Shown here: piece by piece, positions 24,113 through 33,837 of the stretch | How the letters are laid out: each line of letters opens with the position of its first letter | How positions within the stretch are numbered: position 1 is the stretch's first letter | Source of the DNA: Moniliophthora roreri | Lineage: Eukaryota > Basidiomycota > Agaricomycetes > Agaricales > Marasmiaceae | DNA: 64,000 bases | Assembly: GCA_001466705.2 (NCBI GenBank) | Contig: LATX02000180.1 | Coordinates: 620,001-684,000, forward strand | Reading direction: 5' to 3' | Notes under the pieces: generated by a model | Database searches by the model: none | The model's input: the letters and a program-made list of their open reading frames with translations, nothing else | Told to the model about the DNA's origin: nothing | Position numbers and translations under genes: made by a program

Positions 24113-27100
24113 ATGGAGGGGCCTACGGCACATCCTTATGTGCACGAACCCGTTCTCTATATCTCAAATGTTCCTTCATACATCACGGATGAAGCCCTCG
24201 CCGTGGCATTTCTGACTTGCGGTCCCTTGAGGCCAAAAATTCAGCGCGATCCTAACGCTCAAATAGTCGGAGGAACTATCGAGTTCAAGTTTTTAGAAAA
24301 GGGTGTGTGGTGTTTATTTTTGACTCCTCTGGAGTTTGACGACCTCAATCTGTCACATAGCCGAAAAAGCACTGGCCACTTTGCAGTCACGACCTATTCC
24401 AGGCATAACACCCCCAGTCTCCCTCGTATTGTCTCCTTATCCCCCTACGAGCCCCCCAACACCGCTACCTCCACCTTCTGCCACTCCTCGTCTTGTCAAG
24501 CACCTTCCTCCAGGATACACAGACTCCCAACTCTACGATTTATTCCGACCATATGGAGCCCTTGCTTCCGCTCGTGCTCAGACACACTTCGCCCCCGATA
24601 CCGGTATGATCGAGTTCTGGAATGAGGACGACGCTCGAAGAGCCGAGGAAGCGTTGCACTGTGCCGATGTCGAGGGTCAGAACATCGCTGTTCAGATATA
24701 CCAGCCCAAGCGCTCGGCCAGTGGTACCATACCCGAATTCAACGCAAATGCACCTACCTTCATTCCAGGAGGTGGGGTGTATTCTAATAGCCCTTATCCT
24801 GCACAAGTGAGTGAGAGTAATTCAATTTATTTTGACCTTTGCTGGGTCTTGCGACCTTTCCTTTCTATGTCTGGAACAATAACGCGTGTATCATAACCTT
24901 GCCCACCACGCGTTGGTGGTTCACCGTTTGGCCTTGTTTCTTCTTTCTATTCTGTTGCCTTCTGCTTGAATCATTGATCTGACATCGTCCCAGTACTCTC
25001 CACCTCGACCGCACCCATACAGTCCAAGAAATTCCATGTCTCCAATACCTCATTTCGTTCATGGTCCCGGCCAGCAAGTTCAATTGGCGCCCCTTTCAGG
25101 CCCCGGGTCAAATAGCCACAGTGGTCTCATTGATCCCTGCAATCTTTTCTGCAAAGTAAAGTTTTTTGTCTTTGTTGGGTAGCTCTAGCATTCAGACTTT
25201 TACGTGGCAGAATCTTGATCCCGAAATTGATTCGAACGGACTTTTCACTCATTTCCGCAAGGCAAGTTTTCTCCTGAATGTTTGTCTTGCTGTCATTCAT
25301 CACTCGCTTTCAGTTTGGCCAGATAGTGAGGTAAGGACTTCGTGGATCTAGAGTTACTCGAGCTAAGGTTTCGTACAAGTGCTCGCGTCATGCGCAACGA
25401 GAATGGCGAAAGTCGCGGATTTGGCTTTGTCTCTTACCAATCTCCCGACCAAGGTACTTTAAATCTTCCAGAACTTGACTGTTATTGACGATTTTCTTTG
25501 AGCCGCTGCTGCTCTTCACGCCATGAATGGCATACAACTTGGGTCCAAACAGATCGTCGTGCGTCTCCACGAGCCTAAGCAACTTCGTCAGGAGAAGCTT
25601 GCCCAACGGTTCAGCGGACATGGCAACGGACATCCTAGGAGTGCTAGTGGCGCAACCAGCCCAACAGCGAGTGAAGGTGGTGATAGCTACGGCTATGGAT
25701 CTCCGAGACATGTGTCAAGCGCTTTGGGAAGCCCTGTGGGCAGTGGGCTTGGATTGAGTCCGACGCCAGACAGGGAAAGACCGGACAGAGGCAGACGAGG
25801 GAGCGGCAGCTATTATAATGTAGGCTTACTTTTATGGCGCTGGTTGCACGTGTTGATTGCTGGTTAGGCTGCTTTATCCGGTACGCTCAACTTACCTATG
25901 CGATACGACGATCTCGCCGCGCTCTCCCCAGTTGTTCGCAAAGAGGTGCTTACTGGCGAACTTTCTCGCCGGGTGAAGAACTTGGGAACCGTGCCAGCAT
26001 CCGAGATCGACTCTGTCGTTGAAGCACTAGTTGCCGTCTCCCTCAGTGAGGTGGTGAAGGTGATTGAGGATCCTGAGAAATTGGCTGACCAAGTCAAGAG
26101 TATCCAAGGTTCCCGAACCGACTCGCCGAATAACGAAGATGAAACCCACTCCCAGAGCCGGTCCACCTCCCAAGACTCGAGGTTATTGGATCCTAACGCA
26201 TTAGCAGCTACTGCCTCTGCACCTGAGCATCCCTCAACACCGATTTCCGTCAGTGCATCACTTATGTCTACGCCTCCACGGACTACGAGTCCATCTGGAT
26301 CCTTGCCACCGGTTTCGGAGAGAGACAAGATGGTAAGTGCAGTCGCCAAGCTTGAGGCCGACACGAGCAAGCGAGATCTGTTGACGGACCTGATCATGGG
26401 ATTGCCCAAGAGAGAACGAGCGATGTGTCTCTTCAATCCCGAAGTGTTGAGAGCCAAGATTGAGGATGCTAAGGTCGTGCTGGAAAGCATGGAGGAAGAG
26501 GAAGAAGGCGGTCAAGAACCTGCACCGCCACCTGTCACGCCCAAAAAGCGTGCGACAGCGAAGGTGGCGGATGATGGTTCTTCGCCATTAACTCCAGACC
26601 TGTCATCCCGAGGACCATCGGCGATGGCCTCGCCTCTACCTGGTACACCTGGTACACCTACACCGGCTCCCGGAGCTAACGTTGCCTCTCCTTCATCCAC
26701 AGGCCCGCAATACACATCCGTCGCAAGCCTTGCCAAACTTCCTGCTGCTGAAATCATTCGGCTGGCTAATGGAACTGGTGGAAAGGCAGGCACCGTGGCT
26801 GAGGGTGTCTTGCCCAGCCCAGACCCGCTCGTTATTGCTGCTACAGATGAGTTTATTGACGGATTGATGGGCAAAGCGCCGCAGATGCAGAAACAACAAC
26901 TGGGCGACAAATTGTATGTATTTACTTTAACTCCGAGAGGGACCAGGAGGCTTACTGTGCGCTAGGTTCAAAGTCATCAAATCTTTTGGTATCAAGTCTG
27001 CGCCAAAGGTCACTATTGCTCTTCTTGATCAGGAGGATTTGCGTGCCCTGGCCCATCTTATGAACAGCTACCCATCTGTGTTGAAGGACAAGGCACAGGC

Positions 27101-27119
27101 GGTGGTACCCGCGAAGTGA
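24113..27119 (+). CDS. Rrm4-like RNA-binding protein (three RRMs and MLLE repeats)
   Basis: Nine exons (24113-24302, 24361-24806, 24994-25155, 25211-25261, 25314-25330, 25380-25453, 25503-25819, 25868-26913, 26966-27119) give 818 residues with consistent phases; intron 4 starts with GC. RRM1 lies near 10-85 (VLYISNVP), RRM2 at about 110-185 (RLVKHLPPGYTDSQLYDLF) and RRM3 at about 261-340 (RNP2 LFCKNL, RNP1 RGFGFVSY). A PABC/MLLE domain follows at about 425-490 (MRYDDLAALSPVVRKEVL), with two more MLLE-like repeats at about 570-630 (LLTDLIMGLPKRERAMCLFN) and at the C-terminus (ALLDQEDLRALAHLMNSYP). This order matches Ustilago Rrm4, which hooks mRNAs to moving endosomes through its MLLE domains. 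Poly(A)-binding protein has four RRMs and one MLLE, so it fits less well. Confidence 0.8.
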
Positions 27120-27503
27120 AGAGGCAGGAACGAGCATTCAGCCGAAAGTAATGCCTCCTTCACCTTTCTTCATGCTTCGGTTCCCATGGAATACTAATTG
27201 GAAAATATCGTCTTCATCCTACTCTCTATCTTTCATCAACACCATCTTCATCGACCACTCATTACGCAGATCTCGCATTTATATACGTACCACCTTAGTT
27301 TTCCTCTTTTCTGAATCACGGCATGTTTTCACGACTTTGGCCTTCTCAAGCGTATTCTTTTTTGTGTCTAATTCAACCTACACATCTATATCCGAGGTGT
27401 ATGTCAAGTAGTGGGTGCGTCAACCCTTCTCCACGCTGTCTTCATTCGCTAATCTTCGCTTGTCAGCTGTAGAAGGATGTACACCTCCACAATGCATCGC
27501 TAG
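27120..27503. terminator. 3' region of the RNA-binding protein gene
   Basis: This is a pyrimidine-rich stretch with repeated TTCATC and CTTTC words and no open frame of interest, consistent with a 3' untranslated region and poly(A) signals. No exact poly(A) site can be fixed. Confidence 0.3.
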
Positions 27504-27821
27504 ATGACGGCCGCCCATATCCTTTCCTCCGGGCTTCCGGGTTCCGTTATTCCCTTTTTTCTCAGATATCCTCGTATACGCTTCATGTCCCTATTCATAC
27601 TTACGCTGCTCGTCTATTGGCATACGCGAACTGCCCATTTCACGACCCTTAACGATTCGTTACGATCTATTTTCCCGTCCAATCCATCAGATTTCGTATC
27701 ACTCCACACCTATCGTGTCAATCTTTGTGAGCCATCAGATTGCGCTTACTCGATGAAATATGGGGCAATGGTATTAATAGATACCTTTTTGGCTTTGAGG
27801 CTACCGAGTAACAGGTGGTAA
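27504..27821 (+). CDS. Unrecognised 105-codon ORF with one hydrophobic segment
   Basis: The frame starts with a true ATG and contains one likely membrane segment (FMSLFILTLLVYW) and two cysteines in a CEPSDC motif. I recognise no family. It sits between two well-supported genes and could be a small membrane protein, or chance. The base composition is like the neighbouring untranslated sequence, which argues for chance. Confidence 0.2.
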   Translation: MTAAHILSSGLPGSVIPFFLRYPRIRFMSLFILTLLVYWHTRTAHFTTLNDSLRSIFPSNPSDFVSLHTYRVNLCEPSDCAYSMKYGAMVLIDTFLALRLPSNRW

Positions 27822-27892
27822 CTGTTGGGCGTTGGACCCTGTTGGGATCCATCCGAGAGGTGGTTCCATTTTTTATGTAAATTTCAGAGCTA

Positions 27893-27899
27893 TATAAAA
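27893..27899 (+). promoter_or_regulatory. TATA box of the aminotransferase gene
   Basis: TATAAAA lies 69 bp before the ATG at 27968, a normal distance for fungal core promoters. A CT-rich stretch between the two fits a transcription start. Confidence 0.5.
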
Positions 27900-27967
27900 C
27901 GGCATATCTTTGACGATTTCAAACACCCTAAAAGCCTTCTCTCTATCTAAGCTTGATCTCGACTATC

Positions 27968-29904
27968 ATGGCACCCATTCCCGTTGCTGCTCTCTCTGGC
28001 GACGCACCGACGAAAGCTGATGTCAAACAAGTTCTATCTTCCATCCGACCAACATCCGTCATCCATCGAACGCCCTGGAGGCCACCTGTAGCCAAATCCG
28101 CCGAAGGCATCTACATCGAACTCGAGGATGGAAGGCGACTTATAGACGCTGTCGGAGGCGCTGCTGTCGCTTGCCTGGGAAACAGTCATCCTGTTGTTAT
28201 TCAGGCTATCAAAGATCAACTAGATCGCGTACCTTGTGCGTTCTCTCTATTTTGATGTCGAAACGGAGCTCCTCTTAACCTAATGGGGACCGCTCAGATG
28301 TCTACAACATGCAGCTGTCCAATGAACCTGCCGAAGAGCTCGCTGAAATTCTGGTCAAGAGTGGAGAAGGCGCTTTCGAATTATGTGGTTTCGCATCTGG
28401 AGGTGAGTTCTACTGGTTTTAGCTGTGGTTTCCTCGACTGACACTGGCCAAGGCTCTGAGGCTATGGAGGGTGTCTTGAAGCTCGCTAGACAGGTGTGCA
28501 CCATTCATTTATTTTATTCTATCAGAACACAGTCTTTATCGCGTTCCTCAGTACTATGAAGAAACTGGCCAGCCGCAACGGACCAATTACATCGCGCGTC
28601 AACTTTCCTTCCACGGTAACACACTATCCACACTATCTCTTGCTTATCACCCCGGTCGTCGAGGACCATATGAGGCCGTGCTCAACCAGCAAAATTTCCA
28701 TCATGTTTCTCCTGCCTATTATGCACGTTTCGGCAAGCCTGGTGAAACGGAAGAACAGTATGTCGAGCGTCTGAAGAAGGAATTGGAAGATAAATTCATC
28801 GAGTTGGGGCCGGATACGGTTATTGGATGTACATTTCTTCGTTTTTTGATGACACTTGCTCGTAGCTGATCAACAAAACAGTCGTTGCTGAGACGGTTGT
28901 AGGAGCAACGACAGGGTGCGTTCCAGCACCAAAAGGATACTTCAAAGCGATGAAGGAGGTTTGCCGTAAATATGGCGCGCTGTTTATCCTTGACGAGGTT
29001 CGTTACCTGTTCACGAGAGCCCACATCTTATTGAACTCGGATGCATCAGGTGATGAGTGGCATGGGTCGAATGGGAACTATACATGCCTGGCAGTCGTTC
29101 GGCGATGGCGAAGCGGTACGTTGTCTCTGTTGATTCGATTTCGTACTTGTCTCACTCTTCTTGCTTCCAGCCCGATATCCAGGCTGTCGCTAAAGGTCTC
29201 GGTGGAGGGTTAGTTTTTATCCTTTTCTATTCTTCCGCGAGTTAATATTTAAACCCGAATTCGCTCAGATACGCATCGATCGGTGCCGTGCTTATGTCAA
29301 AGCAAATAGCTGAGGGCATAAAGTCGGGATTCTGGAAGCACGGGCACACATATCAGGTACGTAGGCATGATTCAGTTTTCTATCTATCCGTCACTGAGCA
29401 CGAGTACAGGGTAATCCGCTGGCATGCGCTGCCTCCGTGGCCGTTCAGAAAGTCATCGCATCCGAGAACCTGTTGGAAAACTGTCGCAAACAAGGAGCTT
29501 ACCTAGGTACGTGCCATGTACTCAATGCTAAGCAAAACGGTACTCATCTCGTCCCAGAACAATTGCTCCGAACACGTTTACAGGGCGATAATGCCCTCGC
29601 AAAGCCATATGTCTTCAATATCCGAGGAGGCGGACTTTTCTGGGGCATCGAGTTTGACACTGACACACCGGAAGCAGCTGGCGTCAATATGAAGGGTAAA
29701 CCGCTTGCTATGGATGTGCAGTCTCGTGCTCTCGAGAAAGGGCTTGTAATTATGGGCTTCGCTGGTGGATCAAATCTCGAGGGAACCAAAGGCAGTCATG
29801 CAGTGCTTGCTCCTGCATATAATGTAACCAAGGAAGAGATTGAGAAGATTGTGAATATACTTGTGGAGGCTATCGAGGAAGTACTGAAAGAACATGCTGT
29901 TTGA
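27968..29904 (+). CDS. Class III pyridoxal-phosphate aminotransferase
   Basis: Ten exons (27968-28235, 28298-28402, 28453-28493, 28552-28828, 28882-28997, 29050-29115, 29171-29208, 29269-29356, 29410-29506, 29558-29904) give 480 residues, a normal length for the family, with all phases consistent. The ATG at 27968 is preferred; the frame upstream has no other ATG. Family marks are the GGAAVACLGNSHP start region, CGFASGGSEAMEG (the cofactor phosphate loop), FILDEVMSGMGRMGT with the Asp-Glu that holds the pyridine ring, and AVAKGLGGGYASIGA, whose Lys (about residue 299) should form the Schiff base. The enzyme moves an amino group between an omega-amino or alpha-amino donor and an oxo acid. The substrate is not readable. 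It resembles the uncharacterised fungal branch of this class more than ornithine or GABA aminotransferase. Confidence 0.9.
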
Positions 29905-30116
29905 ATTTATGGGGCTTACGGATGTGTACATGTACAGTAAAATTTGTCGTGTATCTACAAGTTGTGAATGAACTGATTCGGGAAGAAAGTTTGGGCAGCA
30001 CAAACTCGTAAATAAAGAGACTGTCTCAACGAGTTGGGACTTGCTCATATCCTCGACTTGACTGGTCGTGAACGAAACCTGGGAGGTGATAGTATCACTG
30101 GATGAGGGCCTAACCG

Positions 30117-30252
30117 TGGTTCCCGTTTCCTGGGCTCCGCGAGGCTTACGCAACTTTCTCATCCGCATTCACGGGTGCTTCGTCCAGCGCTTGTACGAGC
30201 GCTTCACAAATGTGTCTTTTCGACACCTATAAGTACTCGTATATGTTATAGA
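30117..30252 (+). repeat. Left arm of a perfect 136-bp inverted repeat
   Basis: This arm is the exact reverse complement of 30453-30588, with no mismatch over 136 bases by my comparison. The two arms enclose a 200-bp spacer with no coding frame. The whole 472-bp structure could be a MITE with very long inverted ends or a recent inverted duplication. I see no clean target duplication outside it. Confidence 0.9.
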
Positions 30253-30452
30253 ACATCTACAGATCTCTGCACAGTACATTTACAGCTAATTTGTGCAACT
30301 TTTGTCAAAGAAAACTGCTAATCTTGTGGTTTTTTGATGCATTGGTCTGTCTCTGAAGCATTTTTATGTAGCTCTGGGTAATGGTTTTCTGTGCTTATCC
30401 TCTAGAGCATTCAGAGAGGTGCTTACACTAATGAACTGTTCTGTGTAAGCAC

Positions 30453-30588
30453 TCTATAACATATACGAGTACTTATAGGTGTCGAAAAGACACATTTGTG
30501 AAGCGCTCGTACAAGCGCTGGACGAAGCACCCGTGAATGCGGATGAGAAAGTTGCGTAAGCCTCGCGGAGCCCAGGAAACGGGAACCA
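30453..30588 (-). repeat. Right arm of the perfect 136-bp inverted repeat
   Basis: This is the reverse complement of the left arm at 30117-30252. Just outside both arms the words AGGGCCT (left) and its inverse AGGCCCT (right, loosely) hint that a weaker match goes a little further. Confidence 0.9.
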
Positions 30589-31025
30589 TTGAACAGGCCC
30601 TGAAGTTGTCCCTGAAGTTGTCGTTTGCTAATTGTGACGAGCAAAAAGAAAGGGGTTCATTAAAAGGCCTTTTGCAACTGGTATTAAAAAGTGGTGCCTT
30701 TGCGCGGAAAATCGCGGAAAAACGAATTCGTTCCGAACTCGTAAACACCTATCATCCTCTCTCTTCTGGTTCGGCTCTGGTCGGCTCTGTTTGGCTAGTA
30801 CCTATAGCGCGCGACTTATTGGTCTGAAAAGTAGACTCAGGGAGTCAGGCAGAAGACATGCTCAGGAAAAACCGTCCCTGTATCTTGTCTCGTTCAACCA
30901 TTCAACCATTCGAATGGATTTAACAAATATCCAAACCCGCCTTTCAACCTACTCCTTCAATCTTCCGCGCTCCGCAATGCGCCGTCTGTCCGCCATCCGA
31001 ATCCGCCATCCGAACCCGAATCCCA

Positions 31026-31031
31026 TATAAA
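31026..31031 (+). promoter_or_regulatory. TATA box of the CAP protein gene
   Basis: TATAAA lies 36 bp before the ATG at 31068, which would leave a very short 5' leader. It stands next to a run of CCATCCGAA-type repeats at 30995-31020. Confidence 0.45.
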
Positions 31032-31067
31032 CCAGGGGACTTGCTGATCCCAACATCCACCGTCAAC

Positions 31068-32037
31068 ATGAAGTTCAACGCATTCCTTACATTCATTTCT
31101 CTTACACTCTTTTCTTATCAAACTCTCGCCGTCCCTCACCATCCTAGGGACGATGGCAACAACCAAAAGGACTGGCTCAAACTTCACAACAAGGAGCGAC
31201 GAGAACATAACGCCGACAAACTATCTTGGGACGATGACCTCGCTCAACGGGCTCAGCAATACGCTGAACAATGCAGACTTGAGGTTCTGGATGTTGCTCC
31301 CCTCGGTCGTATGTGTCTTCTGGTTACGCGTGGTATCCATATATATCTGATCAAACCGATTGCTCTGGGTTTCTACAGAGAATCTTGGGTATGGATACAA
31401 GCCCAATGAGGTTTTCGAACTCTGGAATGCTATGGAAGGTATGTGGATACCATTTTCCTCCTCATTTCCTTCATGCTAACTTAGACATGGTTCGAAAGCC
31501 AATTACCCTAACGATGTCGAAGAAGCTACCCCATGGATGCAAATTGTGTACAAGCCGACCCAGAGCGTTGGATGTGGAAGCGCTTCTTGTCCAGGATATG
31601 GAGAGATGAAGTGGACTCTCAACGTGTGCTTGTATGACGTTGCGATCAGTGAGGATTACGCGTGAGTGCTTTATGGTGTATTTCTGTTGAAGGCTTCTCA
31701 TACATTGTGCAGCAACAACATCGGTCCTGGTAATGGTGGTCAGGGTAAGAAGAAGCCCAGCAAAGAGGAGAAGGACAAGATCACAAAGCCACCAAAGAAG
31801 AAGGAAAGTCAATCACAGGAAAAGGAGAAGAAGCCTGAAGAGCATAAGGAGGAGGAGCAGAGCAGCGGGTAAGTCATTCACCTCTTGAAACTAGACGGAA
31901 CCAACACTATTGGCAGGGAGGACACTTCCCGCCTGGATAGGGCGGCGTCCGTCATCCAGGGTTTCAAAGACAAGATCGGTAGTGATCCTACCGGAATGAC
32001 TAAGACCTGGAATAAGCGTGATATCAGGCAGATTTGA
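31068..32037 (+). CDS. CAP/PR-1-like secreted protein with lysine-rich tail
   Basis: Five exons (31068-31305, 31379-31438, 31499-31661, 31713-31868, 31917-32037) give 245 residues with consistent phases. A signal peptide (MKFNAFLTFISLTLFSYQTLA) precedes the CAP domain: WLKLHNKERREH, WDDDLAQRAQQYAEQC, GENLGYGY and QSVGCGSASCPG...VCLYD. CAP proteins are secreted and bind sterols, fatty acids or effector ligands. Two of the usual metal-site histidines look absent: the EHSGG-type motif reads EVLDVA, and the HFTQVVW-type motif reads PWMQIVY. After residue 155 the protein turns into a Lys/Glu-rich tail (KKKPSKEEKDK and similar), followed by a 40-residue end. Such a charged tail is unusual for a secreted PR-1 protein. 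Confidence 0.85.
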
Positions 32038-33837
32038 TTTGCACTCTGACCTTACTCTTACCCTTTTTCTGTTTCCAATTATCGGCGAGGCGTGTCTCGT
32101 ATTATGTAATATTTATACACTTTACTACTACATTTGATGTTGCTCTGCGAAATTCAGTCCCATTTTCGAAATTCGAAAGACGCTTTCCCTTCCTGAACGG
32201 CCCACACCCAATCCGGCGCAGATGGCTTAGGACCCGAATCATCACTGGCGTTCCAGCAATTCCAACGTAACGAAGGTCTATTGTCGAATAAATATACAAC
32301 ACAGAACTAAGGCATACGAGCCGGATTCGGTAAATGGTCAACATCATCGTAGTGATGTTTGAAGGTAAAATTCGTTGCTGACAGCGAAAAAATCAGTACC
32401 AGGAACAAGTAGTTTTATCCGGAAACGTTCAATTGAATGAATTATCATTAGCAAGATTCCTGCCCTCCCGTTGGCTAGCAGTTGACTTAGATGGCCTCGG
32501 CGTGATTTAGTCATAGAAGGCTTCGAAGAGGATATTAGAACCAAAAAGGAACAAAGAGCGAATCTAGTTCACGCACCGCCTGCTTTTATGTATTCTGTCG
32601 GAGACCCTCAGAGTAATCAGTTTCCCATTCCTTTTCAAAGATGTTATTTTTAGTTGTCTTTCCTGAGCAGCACCAGAACCGGCCTACTCGTTGGGAGAGA
32701 ACGTCGTTTACGTACCGAGTGACTCTTCCTAAGCCAAGTCCTTGAAGAACAGAACGAACGGTGCCAATAGTCCAGCTTAAAAGCGGGGAAACAGCACGTC
32801 GGTATACTAATGCAGCGTCATTTGAGTGACAAACATTCGGATTGATGGTTGGTTGACTTTAAGATGAGAGAGAGTCGTGGGCGACAACAGGCTGGGTGTG
32901 AGCTGTCCATCGGGTAGTTGATGTGCTGGGATATGTCAAGGCGAGCAGGATAGTACTATTGGAGGCTTGGGAATGTGTTTGTGGACGCGTTCGCCTCGAG
33001 GACTCGTGTGTTTATTGGGGATTGGCGCCGGGCTGCACTTGTTGCTTGAGGTTTTTGTATCACCGAAGAGGTTCGACTGGGAGGAGTCAGAGGAGGCGCC
33101 GGGTATGGTAATCCGATCTGTCCAACATCAACGAAACCCCACCTGCTCTTTGTTCGTCCGGACGAAAGCGATCAGTAATCTTGGAGGCGACAAAGACATT
33201 TAAGACACATGAATGAGCTTGCACTCGAAGAACGTCGAGATGTGCAGGTGCCGTGGCAAATTCGGGTTGGGAGTTGTGGGGTGACACAGGCTAATCGTAA
33301 TTGATTATGGAAGGGAATAGCTCACCGTAGAGGCTGTAGATAAATGAGTGTTTGTCGGGGACTCGTGGGTGACGGTTGGTCGCGAAGATCGTGCTTGAGC
33401 TTGAATCTGTCGCAACGGACACATTTAATGAGCTGCAGGGTAGATATTTGAACGTCATTGGAGGCGGAAGGCAAAGGCCTTGCTGCAAAGTACTTCTGAA
33501 GAGTACTTCATCCAGAACGCAATATGGTGACTACCGTTCGTCCACAGTGACAATAGCTTCTGCAAATGATGAGCAAGACATTGTTCCTTTCGGCTTGCAC
33601 TGACTTGCATTTTTGCATGCCCATGCCCTCATGGCTCGTCTGGATGTTCGTACCTTCGTTCTATGACCAGGAAAAACCAAATCTCATCTTTTTCACTCTA
33701 AATACCAACAACTTTGCAATCTCCACACAGCAAGCAATGGAATCAACGTTCACATCCAACACTGCCTCCCATGTTTTCTCGTGTTTTGCTTTCAGCCTTC
33801 CTTCCCGCCCAACCCTCACCAGCGCCATCAGCGTACC
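32038..33837. other. Intergenic; holds the duplicated upstream segment of family A copy A1
   Basis: No gene is seen. Around 33130-33300 the minus strand shares words with the upstream regions of other family A copies, for example CGAGTGCAAGCTCATTC (43110 region; partly at 60090) and TCGTCCGGACGAA (43190 region). The duplicated unit therefore includes upstream sequence, and A1 is inverted together with it. Confidence 0.5.

Noticed and set aside
30117..30588. The 136-bp inverted repeat as a transcription terminator or CRISPR-like structure
   Set aside because: The arms are far too long and single, this is a eukaryotic genome, and no repeat-spacer pattern exists.
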